Assembly: GCF_025061645.1 (NCBI RefSeq)
Contig: NZ_JANYMP010000007.1
Coordinates: 317,241 to 381,240, forward strand
Origin: Umezawaea endophytica
GTDB taxonomy: Bacteria; Actinomycetota; Actinomycetes; Mycobacteriales; Pseudonocardiaceae
Direction of reading: 5' to 3'
DNA length: 64,000 nucleotides
Part shown: positions 1-8,190 of the stretch, in pieces
Position numbering within the stretch: position 1 is the first letter of the stretch
Layout: each line of letters begins with the position of its first letter
Notes under the pieces: generated by a model
The model's database searches: none
What the model was told of the DNA's origin: nothing
Seen by the model: only the letters and a program-made list of their open reading frames with translations
Position numbers and translations under genes: made by a program

Positions 1-1
1 G

Positions 2-529
2 GTCGGCCACTCCTACGGCGGCATGGTGATCACCAATGCCGCGGTAGGCGTCACCACCGTCAAGGCCCTCGTCTACGTGGCCGCCCTCGCACCCGACGCC
101 GGGGAAAGCCTGGGCGGACTGAGCGCTCGCCCGGTCGAGCACCCGGTCCCGGCACTCCCGCTCCAACCGGTCACGATCAACCAGCCGGATGGCAGCACCG
201 CCACCGACCTCTACCTAGACCTGGCCGAATTCCGCGCGACCTTCGCAGCCGACGTCGACCCGACCACCGCGGCGAACATGGCCGCGACACAGCGACCGCT
301 CAACGCCACCGCAACAACCGACCTCAGCGCGACCCCGGCCTGGAAGACCATCCCGTCCTGGTTCCTGGTCGCCACGGGCGATCAGACCATCGCCCCCGAC
401 TTGCAGCGTTTCATGGCCCAGCGCGCCGGCTCGCACACCATCGAGGTAAAAACCTCGCACGCTGCGATGGTCAGCCAGCCGTCCGCCGTTGCGCGGCTGA
501 TCGGACAAGCGGATCGAAGCACCCGCTGA
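2..529 (+). CDS. alpha/beta hydrolase, 3' part (5' end outside window)
   Basis: The reading frame is open from base 2, so the gene starts before the window. The first codons encode the nucleophile elbow V-G-H-S-Y-G-G, with the serine at codon 4 of the visible part. Near the C-terminus an acid (VATGDQT) and a histidine (KTSHAAM) sit where the alpha/beta-hydrolase triad expects them. The roughly 175 visible residues therefore correspond to the second half of a small cytoplasmic esterase/hydrolase of the 230-260-residue class. No signal peptide can be judged. The substrate is unknown. Family assignment is firm from the motifs; any specific activity would be a guess. Confidence 0.85.
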   Translation, partial: VGHSYGGMVITNAAVGVTTVKALVYVAALAPDAGESLGGLSARPVEHPVPALPLQPVTINQPDGSTATDLYLDLAEFRATFAADVDPTTAANMAATQRPLNATATTDLSATPAWKTIPSWFLVATGDQTIAPDLQRFMAQRAGSHTIEVKTSHAAMVSQPSAVARLIGQADRSTR

Positions 530-548
530 ACCTGACCCCGACGTCACC

Positions 549-867
549 ATGCCGGAGCTCGGAAGCCTCGACACCTGCCGCGTGCTGCGGGCCACCGGCG
601 ATGTGACGCCCGAACTGATGCTGACCGCGCGCGACGACGTCACCGGTCGGGTGGACGCGGGCACCGACGACTACCTCGCCAAGCCGTCCGCGCTACAGGA
701 ACTGCTTGCCAGGGTGCACGCTCTCGTCCGCCGCGGTGGGAAGCGGACGCGGCGCCCACGGATGACGACTTGCGTTTCGTCGGCCTGGTGTTGAACCCCG
801 GCACCGCGAGGTCCGCCGGGAAGACCGGCAACTCACGCTGACGCGGACCGAGTCCTCCAGTTGGCGT
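549..867 (+). pseudogene. OmpR-type response regulator remnant
   Basis: The translation from 549 resembles the second half of a receiver domain: an MPELG start, [19 protein letters not shown] and [12 protein letters not shown] match the beta4-alpha5 region of OmpR/MprA-type regulators. The first half, with the phospho-acceptor aspartate, is missing, and a few residues are deleted between the ARD and DAG motifs. After about 740 the homology continues in another frame (LNPGT, then REVRREDRQLTLTRTE), which is the start of the winged-helix domain, and then stops. The gene is truncated at both ends and frameshifted, so it should be non-functional. No sensor kinase is adjacent. Confidence 0.65.
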
Positions 868-997
868 GATGACGCCGCGCGCGCACGTACCTTCCTCGTC
901 ACGTTCCTCGTGGCGATGCTGGGGCGTGGAAGCACCACGCTGAACCCGCGGAGTCGAAGGCTGGGGCTGCTCGCGGTGCTGGCCTTCTGCATCGTCG

Positions 998-1309
998 TCA
1001 TGTCGGCGGCCCACGGCGTCCTCTTCGAGGGCGGCTTCGAGCCGTGAGGTCGTGGACCACGAACGCGGCCGGGGTGGTGACCACCACCCCGGCCGCAACC
1101 CCGATGCTGGAGGTGGCCAAGCGGTAGGGAGAGCTGGACGAGCCTTTCACTCTGCCGTCCACGTCCTGCCCGTCCCGTTCCAGCAGTGTCCCGGCGTTCC
1201 GGACGCACATGTCGTAGTCGAGGTTCCCGAAGAGGAGGCAGACGGTGATCTGCTGGTAGCCCTTGCCTGTCTTGTACTCCATCCGCACCGTGGTCCCGTT
1301 GAGCGGCAT
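998..1309 (-). CDS. small hypothetical protein (uncertain)
   Basis: An open frame of 103 codons from an ATG at 1309. The product starts MPLNGTTVRMEYK and has a hydrophobic stretch (SSIGVAAGVVVTTPAAFVV) near the C-terminus. I do not recognise a family. There is no convincing ribosome-binding site, and it partly overlaps a short opposite-strand frame (stop at 1047) that could encode a hydrophobic peptide. It lies between two decayed genes, so it may itself be a remnant. Reported because its composition looks more protein-like than its neighbours. Confidence 0.25.
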   Translation of the reverse strand: MPLNGTTVRMEYKTGKGYQQITVCLLFGNLDYDMCVRNAGTLLERDGQDVDGRVKGSSSSPYRLATSSIGVAAGVVVTTPAAFVVHDLTARSRPRRGRRGPPT

Positions 1310-1456
1310 TCGCGCTGCCCAACGGGTTTTGCGTTGGTGGCCACCGGCAGGATTCGAACTCGCAGTTCCGCCTCCTGGGGGGCGAAATGACCGCGCCGAT
1401 CGAGTGGACCCGGACACTTGGGCGCCGGGAGTGTGCTTGGCTGCGGTCGCCGTCGC

Positions 1457-2364
1457 TTAGTCGGGGCGTTCCTCTTCGGCGTTGCGGAGCCAGGAGACCG
1501 AGGCGACGACCATGCAGACGGTGGTGATGAGCAGGGCCCAGAAGAAGACGATGAAGTCGCTGAGGGTGCCCACGGGTGGGGTGTTGGGCATGGAGTTGCG
1601 GATGCCGGGAACGGCGAACAGCAACGCCGCCAGCGACGCGAGAGTGGGGAAGCCGACCTTCTTCAGCGAGACGGCGCGGGCGACCATGCCGACGGTGACC
1701 ACGACGAGCAGGAACAGCACGCACATCAGGCCGATGGCGAACACCATGACCGACACCGACCGGTGGGCCTGGATGTCGAGCAGGATGCCGCCGTCGCGGG
1801 AGTCGGGCCGCATGCTGGAGGTGACGTGCCAGTCGTGCAGCGAAGCCTGTAACACCAGCCCGGCGGGGACGGGGTTGCGCGCGTCGTCGTAGACGCTGAT
1901 CTCCAGCGGGATGTCGTGGGTGTCGAACGGGTACAGCGACGTGTCGCCGCTGGCGGTGAGGCTCAGGTCGTGCAGCGGCATCCGCCGCCCGGCGTCGTAG
2001 GTCTCCACGGGTTCGGAGCCGATGTCGTCGATCTCGATCTGAACCGTCCGGGTCAACGAGCCGTCCGAGGCCCGCAGCGCGCCCTCGGGCCGGTAGGCGA
2101 GGCCACCTGGTAAGCACCGCGAATCGGATCCACGTCCAGCACGCTCGCCTCGATGACCAGCCGGTCCGGTCCGGCCGAGGTGCCCGGCGTGTAGGAGATC
2201 CGGGTCCCGTCGCCGGTGCTGCTGAAGGCCACCAGCATCACCGCGTAGGCGATGGTCATCACCACCAACGCCGTGATCACCAGCACCACCCGCGATCGGC
2301 GCCTTGGCGATTCGGGCTGCGGCACGACGGCGGGAGGCGCGGGACGACTGGTATCGGTGCTCAT
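1457..2364 (-). pseudogene. DUF4436 membrane protein, single frameshift
   Basis: Two overlapping frames together make one DUF4436-family protein of about 300 residues. The N-terminal part starts MSTDTSRP at 2364, with one membrane helix (VVLVITALVVMTIAYAVMLV), and runs to VDPIRGAYQ. The rest continues in another frame from LAYRPEGALRA to the stop at 1457, including YPFDTHDIPLEI and three further hydrophobic helices. The switch point is near 2103-2106 and fits loss of one base. Both halves are otherwise well conserved, so this is either a very recent mutation or a sequence error. The function of the family is not established. It is transcribed away from the hydrolase at 2616. Confidence 0.75.
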
Positions 2365-2566
2365 CCCTGATAGCACTACCGGCCCTCATCGGGCGGTCGC
2401 CACACAAGTCCCGCTTAAGCACCGGAAGTTCACGAGATCAGGCGACCCCCAGTCGTCCCGACGCACCCCGCCCGGCACAGAGCGGACGGCCGGGTCACTA
2501 CCCAGGCTGATCGGTACACGGCACGCGCGGTCGTGAGCATCCCCGAAGACGCGTGATTAAAAGCGG

Positions 2567-2591
2567 GAGACGGTCGAGCATTTCCCGTCTC
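2567..2591. promoter_or_regulatory. inverted repeat upstream of the MBL-fold gene
   Basis: GAGACGG at 2567-2573 is repeated inverted as CCGTCTC at 2585-2591, 25 bases before the ATG at 2616. It could be an operator or a leader hairpin. An AraC regulator is encoded just downstream, but linking it to this site is inference. Confidence 0.35.
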
Positions 2592-2615
2592 ACACGCACC
2601 TTCTACTTTGGACTC

Positions 2616-3530
2616 ATGCAGAAATTCACTCTCGGTGATGTCGAGATCTCCCGAGTGGTCGAGTGGCACGGGAACTTCGCTCCAGCAGGGGTCCTGTTCC
2701 CGTCCATGCCCGACGAACTCTGGCGTGAGCACGAGTCCTGGCTGGACCCGGAGTTCTGGAACGCCACGACCGGCGACTACTACGCGTACATGCAGACGTG
2801 GGTGCTGCGGAGTGCCGGACGGGTCGTGCTGGTCGATACGGGCCTGGGTAACGACAAACCCCGTGACCACGAACTCCTGGCCCGACGTGATGGCGACTTC
2901 CTCGCCCGGTTGGCGGACGCGGGGGTGGAGCCGGAGGACGTCGACATCGTCGTCAACACCCACCTCCACGCCGATCACGTGGGGTGGAACACCCGACTCG
3001 TCGACGGCGAGTGGGTCCCGACGTTCCCGAACGCCCGGTACCTGATGAGCAGGGCCGACTTCGACTACTGGAATCCCGCCAACGGCCACGTCCAACGGTC
3101 GACGTTCGGCTCGGTCGACGACAGTCGGGCCACGTTCGCCGACAGCGTCCTGCCGATCCACCAGGCGGGCCAGGCGGTGCTGTGGGAAGGCGACGGCCAC
3201 CGGATCGACGAGGACCTGTCACTCGAACTGGCTCCCGGCCACACACCGGGCTCCGCCGTGCTGCGACTCGAGTCCGGCACCGACCGGGCGATGTTCGTCG
3301 GGGACGTCGTCCACACGCCGCTCCAGATGATCGAGCCGAATCACGACACCTGTCTGAGCGAGGACCAGGTCGAAGCCGCGCGGTCACGCGATCGGGTCCT
3401 CGAACAGGCGGCAGCGACCAACAGCCTGGTGGTGCCCGCTCACTTGGGCGGCGCGGCCGCCGCTGAAGTCGCCTACGCGAACGGCGCGTACTCGATCAAG
3501 CGGTGGGGCCCTCTGACGCCCTTCCGCTGA
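2616..3530 (+). CDS. MBL-fold metallo-hydrolase
   Basis: A 304-residue protein of the metallo-beta-lactamase superfamily. The zinc-binding motif T-H-L-H-A-D-H is near residue 115, followed by the later metal ligands in LAPGHTPGS and FVGDVVH. This arrangement is shared with AHL-lactonase-like and other cytoplasmic hydrolases. There is no signal peptide, which argues against a secreted beta-lactamase. I chose the ATG at 2616 because the family begins right at the first strand (KFTLGDVEISRVVE); an upstream in-frame ATG at 2553 would add an unconserved tail. An AraC regulator begins 41 bases after the stop on the same strand, probably its regulator. The substrate is unknown; lactone or ester hydrolysis is plausible. 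Confidence 0.85.
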   Translation: MQKFTLGDVEISRVVEWHGNFAPAGVLFPSMPDELWREHESWLDPEFWNATTGDYYAYMQTWVLRSAGRVVLVDTGLGNDKPRDHELLARRDGDFLARLADAGVEPEDVDIVVNTHLHADHVGWNTRLVDGEWVPTFPNARYLMSRADFDYWNPANGHVQRSTFGSVDDSRATFADSVLPIHQAGQAVLWEGDGHRIDEDLSLELAPGHTPGSAVLRLESGTDRAMFVGDVVHTPLQMIEPNHDTCLSEDQVEAARSRDRVLEQAAATNSLVVPAHLGGAAAAEVAYANGAYSIKRWGPLTPFR

Positions 3531-3570
3531 CCGCTTCAAGATGAACCACATCGTCGGAGAGGAGCTCGGT

Positions 3571-4485
3571 ATGGACGTGCTGAGCGATGTGATCGGCGCG
3601 ATGCGCGCGGGTCGGCCCTACTCGTCGCTCACATCGGCGGAAGCGGCGTGGAGGATGGACTTCCCGTCTTTCGGAGGCGCCCGGTTCCACGTGGTCACGG
3701 CAGGCCGGTGCCGCATCACCCGTGGGCGGGGGGCCGCTGTCACCCTGCGTCCCGGCGACGCCGTCCTGTTCCCGCACGGTGCGGAACACGCGCTGGAGAA
3801 CGCCGGTGACGGCACGACCCAACTGGTGTGCGGCGCCTACCAACTCGACCAGGCACGTCCCCACCCGCTCATCCAGGACCTCCCCGACCTGGTGCACGTG
3901 CCCGCCCGATCGGATCGCCACCCCAACCTCCAGACGTCGATCAGCCTCCTGCGGGACGAACTGGACCACCAGGCACCTGGCAACGACGTGGTGGTGCCCG
4001 CGCTGCTCGACGTCGTCCTCGTGCACCTGTTCCGCGCCTGGATCACCGAACGCGCCGAGAGCCAGGACACCGGGTGGTGCGTCGCCCTCGGGGACCGGGC
4101 GATCTCCCGATCGCTGCGCGCCATGCACCAGCAACCCGCGGGCAGGTGGACGGTCGAGTCCCTGGGCGCGCAGGCGGGCCTGTCCCGCGCCGCGTTCGCC
4201 CGCAGGTTCGCGTCACTGGTCGGACTGCCACCGCTCACCTACCTGACGTGGTGGCGGCTCACCACCGCGGCACGCCTGCTCCGGACGACCGACACACCCC
4301 TGTCGATCGTCGCCCAGCGCAGCGGGTACGGCTCCGCCTACGCCTTCGCCAACGCCTTCAAGCGCGAGTACGGGCTCCCCGCGGGCGAGTACCGACGGCA
4401 GCGCCGCACCGACCACCGGCACATCGCCGAGTGGGAGCCCCCGTCGTCCGGTTTCCCGCTCACCCTGGCCCCGGAAGCACGGTAG
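3571..4485 (+). CDS. AraC-family transcriptional regulator with cupin-type sensor domain
   Basis: A 304-residue regulator. The N-terminal half is a cupin-like ligand-binding domain (RFHVVTAGRCRIT, LRPGDAVLFPHGAEHAL). The C-terminal hundred residues carry the two helix-turn-helix motifs of AraC/XylS proteins (SLGAQAGLSRAAFARRF; LSIVAQRSGYGSAYAFANAFKREYG). The start at 3571 is preceded by GGAGAGGAG at good spacing and is preferred to the in-frame ATG at 3541. It follows the MBL-fold hydrolase closely and probably controls it, which is inference from position. The ligand is unknown. Confidence 0.9.
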   Translation: MDVLSDVIGAMRAGRPYSSLTSAEAAWRMDFPSFGGARFHVVTAGRCRITRGRGAAVTLRPGDAVLFPHGAEHALENAGDGTTQLVCGAYQLDQARPHPLIQDLPDLVHVPARSDRHPNLQTSISLLRDELDHQAPGNDVVVPALLDVVLVHLFRAWITERAESQDTGWCVALGDRAISRSLRAMHQQPAGRWTVESLGAQAGLSRAAFARRFASLVGLPPLTYLTWWRLTTAARLLRTTDTPLSIVAQRSGYGSAYAFANAFKREYGLPAGEYRRQRRTDHRHIAEWEPPSSGFPLTLAPEAR

Positions 4486-4624
4486 CCGCGGACCTGCCGT
4501 CCGGAGTGGACGGAGAACCGCGGACCGCGCGACCGTTGGGATAGAGTGCCTTCCGCGGTGTCCAAGGCCGCGAGGGCTGGATGGGTATCGGCGACACGCG
4601 ACAGCCGGGTGACGGAAGGCCGTT

Positions 4625-5275
4625 ATGGGCAACAAAGAGCGAATCGTGACCGAGGCGCTCCGCCTGTTCAACGAGAACGGGTTCGACCTCGTCACCACGA
4701 ATCAGATATCCAAAGAGCTGAAGATCAGCCCCGGCAACCTGTACTACCACTTCCGCAACAAAGAGGAGATCGCCTCGGAGCTGTACTCCCACATGACGGA
4801 CGAAGTGCGCAGGAATGGCTCCTGGAACTCGCCCGTGACGGCCACCGGGGTGGCGATGGCGTACCTGGGTTCTTTTGACACGATCCAGCGGTTCCGATTC
4901 GTCTTCGCCGATTCGACGACGCTGATGCACGCCAGCCCTTCCCTCGCTTCCCGACACAGGCAATCCCTGTCCTGGGCTACCGACCGCTTGGTCGCGCTGT
5001 TCGAGGAATTGCGGGCGCTGGGACATCTCCGGAGCCCCGATCTTCCAGGGGACACCGTCGCCCGGTGCGCGTCGACCACCGCGGTGGTGTTCGTGGGGTG
5101 GTGGCAGTACCTCGGAGCGATCCACGGGGGCCGCGCGGCTACCCACGCCCAGTTGGGAGAAGCGGCGCGGCAGGCGTTCTCGATCGTCGAGCCGCACCTG
5201 ACCGAGGACTTCGCCGCCGAGGTCACCTCCGAGATCGACCGGATAGCCGCTGATCGGACGATGTCCACGCGCTAG
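4625..5275 (+). CDS. TetR-family transcriptional regulator
   Basis: A 216-residue repressor-type protein. Its N-terminal 60 residues form a clear TetR DNA-binding domain (KERIVTEALRLFNENGF, TTNQISKELKISPGNLYYHFRNKEEI). The remainder is the variable ligand-binding half. It ends four bases inside the 3' end of the convergent reductase gene. That reductase and the Rieske oxygenase share a divergent promoter with an inverted repeat at 6246-6261, so this protein is a candidate regulator of the oxygenase system. A single TAGAG half-site also lies in its own upstream region near 4543. Confidence 0.88.
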   Translation: MGNKERIVTEALRLFNENGFDLVTTNQISKELKISPGNLYYHFRNKEEIASELYSHMTDEVRRNGSWNSPVTATGVAMAYLGSFDTIQRFRFVFADSTTLMHASPSLASRHRQSLSWATDRLVALFEELRALGHLRSPDLPGDTVARCASTTAVVFVGWWQYLGAIHGGRAATHAQLGEAARQAFSIVEPHLTEDFAAEVTSEIDRIAADRTMSTR

Positions 5276-6213
5276 ACGTCGAGCACGATGACGTCACCGT
5301 CGACCGCGCGCACCACGCAGGGGAAGCAGACGTCGGCGGCGCGGGTCATCCCGACGAGGCTGTCACCGTGGTCGGTCCGACCGGCGAGCAACGGCGTTTC
5401 GCACGTCCCGCAGATGCCTGCTCGACACGACCACGGGATGTCGACTCCTCGCTCTTCGAGAACGTCCAGGACGCTCACGCCTGCCGGAACCTGCGCCCTT
5501 CCACCGGATCGACCGAGCTCGACCTCGAAACTCCCCTCCAGGTCAGCAGTGGCCGCAAAGCGCTCGGAAAGGACTCGTGGGCTGCCGGTGCCTGAGAAAA
5601 CACCGGAAACCGACTCGATCAGCCCGGCCGGACCGCAGCAGTAGACGACGGTCGACGGCCCCTCGATCCACTCCCCCACCAAGGCGGCGACGTCCGGTCG
5701 TCCGCGCGACGCCGTCTCCCACACGGTCACCCTTTCCCGGACGCCCCGGAGGTGATCGAGGAAAGCCATCTCCTGCCGGGACGAGCCGATGTACAGCAGG
5801 TGCCAGGAAGCCCCTCGTTCGGCGAGTTCGAGCGCCATGGCGAGTATCGGGGTTATTCCCACGCCGCCCGCGATCAGGACGTGGTTGTCGCTGTTCGGAT
5901 CGATCCCGAACGTGGTCGACGGTGAACTGGCCTCGAGCGAGGTGCCCACCGTGGCGTTGTCGTGCAGCCACCGCGCGGCTCCGTCGCCGCGATTCCTCAC
6001 GCCCAGCCGCCAGCGATCATCGGCCGGGCGACCGCACAGCGACAAGGAGCAGGAACCCGCAGGGGTGTGAATGGTGACGTGACCACCGGGGGTCCAGCCC
6101 GGCAGCGCGCGATCCGAATCCGCACCCACGTCGAGAGCCAGCACGTGACGTGCCGCGGTCCAGGCCGCGGTCACAACGACGGGAAATCTCGACTCAAGCA
6201 CAGAAACCTCCAT
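5272..6213 (-). CDS. ferredoxin-type oxidoreductase (phthalate dioxygenase reductase type)
   Basis: A 313-residue electron-transfer protein with three modules: a flavin-binding barrel (residues about 1-100), an NAD(P)H-binding domain (LIAGGVGITPILAMA, then YCCGPAGL), and a C-terminal plant-type 2Fe-2S domain. The four cluster cysteines are in C-R-A-G-I-C-G-T-C and a later C-F-P-C. This order is that of the phthalate dioxygenase/VanB reductases that feed electrons to Rieske oxygenases. It is transcribed divergently from such an oxygenase at 6357, so the two very probably form one two-component oxygenase. The reductase should oxidise NAD(P)H and pass electrons through FMN and its iron-sulfur cluster. 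Confidence 0.92.
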   Translation of the reverse strand: MEVSVLESRFPVVVTAAWTAARHVLALDVGADSDRALPGWTPGGHVTIHTPAGSCSLSLCGRPADDRWRLGVRNRGDGAARWLHDNATVGTSLEASSPSTTFGIDPNSDNHVLIAGGVGITPILAMALELAERGASWHLLYIGSSRQEMAFLDHLRGVRERVTVWETASRGRPDVAALVGEWIEGPSTVVYCCGPAGLIESVSGVFSGTGSPRVLSERFAATADLEGSFEVELGRSGGRAQVPAGVSVLDVLEERGVDIPWSCRAGICGTCETPLLAGRTDHGDSLVGMTRAADVCFPCVVRAVDGDVIVLDV

Positions 6214-6245
6214 GGTGACGAGGGTTGGTTGACCGCCCGCTCTCC

Positions 6246-6261
6246 TAGAGCTTAGACTCTA
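6246..6261. promoter_or_regulatory. candidate operator, TAGAG-N6-CTCTA
   Basis: A perfect inverted repeat, TAGAG at 6246-6250 and CTCTA at 6257-6261, in the divergent intergenic space between the reductase (start 6213) and the Rieske oxygenase (start 6357). The position suits an operator controlling both genes. The nearby TetR gene at 4625 is the obvious candidate; binding is inferred only. Confidence 0.45.
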
Positions 6262-6356
6262 ACATCTGGTGCGGCAAGCAGGCTCCCACCACTCTCATCT
6301 CGCACCAGGTGTGTTTTCTGAGCGTGGAAATCGAATACCATGGCAGGGGTGCACAA

Positions 6357-7382
6357 GTGACGGCAATTCAGGAAAACCGAGCCCACGACACGACTCCGCA
6401 GCGCCGACTCAAAGGACGAGCGATCCCAGCGGAAGGCGAAGGAGGTGTTTTCAGTGAAACCTGGTTTCCGGTCTGCTTGAGTTCCGACGTCCCGGCACGA
6501 GGAGTGCACGGATGCGATTTCCTCGATGGACGGGTGATCGTTTCCCGCGATCGACACGGAGAAGTTCGCGTGTTCAGCGCGTACTGCCTGCACCTCGGGG
6601 CGGACTTGTCGATCGGGCAGGTCACCGAGTCCGGCAACATCCGGTGCCCGTTCCACGGTTGGGAGTACGACGGCGGCAGCGGGCGGTGCGCACACCTCCC
6701 GTCAGGGGATCCGGTCCCGCCCCGAGCGTCGCTGTACCGGTTCCCGACCGTGGAGCGGTACGGCGTCGTCTTCGCGTTCAACGGCGTGGAACCGCGCTTC
6801 TCGATTCCGGACTTCGATCGACCGGAGGATTCACTGGTCCTCCGGTCGGGGACCTTCCCGGACCGATTCCAGGTCGACCCCTGGGTCATCTGCGCCAACA
6901 CCCCCGATCTGCTGCACGTCACCGAGCTGCACCACTTCGACATGCGCAACGATCCGTACGAGGAGGCCACCTGGCAGGACTACTCGGCGACCTTCCCCAT
7001 CCACGCGGTGGCCCCGGCGGGTGTGGTCTTCGACATCCGTCCGGAAATCCACGGGACGAACCTGTTCCACCAGAACGGAACGGTCGACGGCCGCTGGTTC
7101 GGGTGGTCCACCTGGATGGGGATCCCCACCCCCGGCCAGACCACCGTGTTCTACACGATCTGCGCTCAACCCGAACCCGGTGAGACGTCCGAGCAAACCG
7201 GCGAATTCCTCGACTACGTGCTGGACCTGGAGATGTCGATCGCCTCCGAGGACGTGCCGATCTTCGCCGGCATGCGCTACACCCCCGGAAACCTGACCCG
7301 TGGCGATCGGGTGCTCGCCCGCTTCTTCGAGTACCTGCGAACCTTTCCGCGGTCGCACCCGTCAGCCGAGTTCCTGAACTGA
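6357..7382 (+). CDS. Rieske non-heme iron oxygenase, catalytic subunit
   Basis: A protein of about 341 residues. The Rieske 2Fe-2S site is visible as C-L-H-L-G-A and C-P-F-H-G-W. The mononuclear iron site follows as D-L-L-H-V-T-E-L-H-H, with a carboxylate candidate in SEDVPIF about 120 residues later, matching the two-His-one-carboxylate arrangement. This is the single-subunit class that includes KshA and phenoxybenzoate-type oxygenases. I favour the GTG at 6357, preceded by AGGGG; an ATG at 6309 would add 16 residues. The partner reductase is divergent at 6213. The substrate could be an aromatic, a steroid-like compound or a secondary metabolite. A strong terminator hairpin follows. Confidence 0.9.
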   Translation: MTAIQENRAHDTTPQRRLKGRAIPAEGEGGVFSETWFPVCLSSDVPARGVHGCDFLDGRVIVSRDRHGEVRVFSAYCLHLGADLSIGQVTESGNIRCPFHGWEYDGGSGRCAHLPSGDPVPPRASLYRFPTVERYGVVFAFNGVEPRFSIPDFDRPEDSLVLRSGTFPDRFQVDPWVICANTPDLLHVTELHHFDMRNDPYEEATWQDYSATFPIHAVAPAGVVFDIRPEIHGTNLFHQNGTVDGRWFGWSTWMGIPTPGQTTVFYTICAQPEPGETSEQTGEFLDYVLDLEMSIASEDVPIFAGMRYTPGNLTRGDRVLARFFEYLRTFPRSHPSAEFLN

Positions 7383-7412
7383 CCTGATCCATCGGACGGG
7401 GTCGGCCAGGAC

Positions 7413-7446
7413 GAACGCCGTCGCTCGGACTCGAGCGGCGGCGTTC
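7413..7446. terminator. hairpin terminator after the Rieske oxygenase
   Basis: A 14-bp stem with one mismatch (GAACGCCGTCGCTC at 7413-7426 against 7433-7446) around a 6-base loop, 31 bases after the oxygenase stop. There is no long T-run, as is usual for actinomycete terminators. Confidence 0.65.
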
Positions 7447-7487
7447 GGAACGTCGATCGGCATGACCCCACCACGGATGCCGACCGC

Positions 7488-7502
7488 TAGACGACCGGTC
7501 TA
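7488..7502. promoter_or_regulatory. operator-like palindrome before the second TetR gene
   Basis: TAGAC-GACCG-GTCTA, arms of 5 with a 5-base spacer, 13 bases upstream of the GTG at 7516. The core AGACGACCGGTCTA recurs at 8163-8176 before the DJ-1/Hsp31 gene. Repetition before the regulator and its neighbour is typical of TetR/NemR-type autoregulation. Confidence 0.6.
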
Positions 7503-7515
7503 ATGGAGTGCTAGC

Positions 7516-8118
7516 GTGACCGTCGTGCCGACCACCTCGGGGAACACCGACACCCGCCAGGGCATCATCGACGCCGCCCAGCGGATCATGGCCCACAAGG
7601 GGTACGCCGCGGTCGGCATCAACGAGGTGCTCGCCGAGGCAAAGGTGCCGAAAGGGTCCTTCTACCACTACTTCAGCTCGAAGGACGCCTTCGGCGAGGC
7701 CGTGATGAAGAGCTACTTCCACGAGTACCTCGCCGACATGGACCGCCTGCTGAAACCGGGCGGCCGGTCGGCGGCCGAGCGGCTGATGGCCTACTGGCGG
7801 CAGTGGCACGACACGCAGAGCCTCGACGACTGCAACGGCAGGTGCCTGGCAGTGAAGCTGGGAGCCGAGGTGGCGGACCTGTCGGAGTCCATGCGGCTCG
7901 TGCTCAAGGAGGGCACGACCGCGATCGTCGATCGTGTCGAGCAGGTGATCGACCAGGGGCTGCGGGACGGGTCGCTGACGATCGCCTGGGAGGCGCGCGC
8001 GACGGCGCAGGTCCTCTACGACATGTGGCTCGGCGCCAGCGTGCTGGCCAAGATCCACCGCAGCAGCGCGCCGATGGACACGACGATGACGGCCACCCGC
8101 CGGCTCCTGGGCCAGTAG
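7516..8118 (+). CDS. TetR-family regulator, NemR/AcuR-like
   Basis: A 200-residue TetR protein. Its DNA-binding part (TRQGIIDAAQRIMAHKGYAAVGINEVLAEAKVPKG, then SFYHYFSSKDAFG) resembles the NemR/AcuR group, whose members often sense electrophiles through a cysteine. A cysteine lies in the sensor half in the sequence DDCNGRCLAVKLG, where this group has a conserved cysteine. The start is GTG. The palindrome at 7488-7502 overlaps its likely promoter, and the same core precedes the next gene, so it probably represses itself and the DJ-1-like gene. An electrophile inducer such as a reactive aldehyde is inference from the family. Confidence 0.85.
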   Translation: MTVVPTTSGNTDTRQGIIDAAQRIMAHKGYAAVGINEVLAEAKVPKGSFYHYFSSKDAFGEAVMKSYFHEYLADMDRLLKPGGRSAAERLMAYWRQWHDTQSLDDCNGRCLAVKLGAEVADLSESMRLVLKEGTTAIVDRVEQVIDQGLRDGSLTIAWEARATAQVLYDMWLGASVLAKIHRSSAPMDTTMTATRRLLGQ

Positions 8119-8161
8119 CGCGGCACGAACGCGCGTCCGATCCCGAACGCTTACCCGGTTG

Positions 8162-8176
8162 GAGACGACCGGTCTA
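8162..8176. promoter_or_regulatory. second copy of the TetR operator-like palindrome
   Basis: GAGAC-GACCG-GTCTA, identical to the 7488-7502 site except for the first base, and followed as there by AAT. It ends 14 bases before the ATG at 8191, so bound repressor would block the start of the downstream gene. Confidence 0.6.
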
Positions 8177-8190
8177 ATAGAGGAGGAACA

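Noticed and set aside
916..1047. Short plus-strand hydrophobic frame (about 43 codons, LLAVLAFCIVVMSAA)
   Set aside because: No ribosome-binding site, no homology, and it overlaps another weak candidate; not enough to call.
1333..1420. tRNA-like T-arm (GTTCGAATC and flanking bases) on the minus strand
   Set aside because: The T-loop consensus is present, but no matching 5' acceptor arm, no proper 7-base anticodon loop and no D-arm can be folded. At most a 3' tRNA remnant; not reported as a gene.
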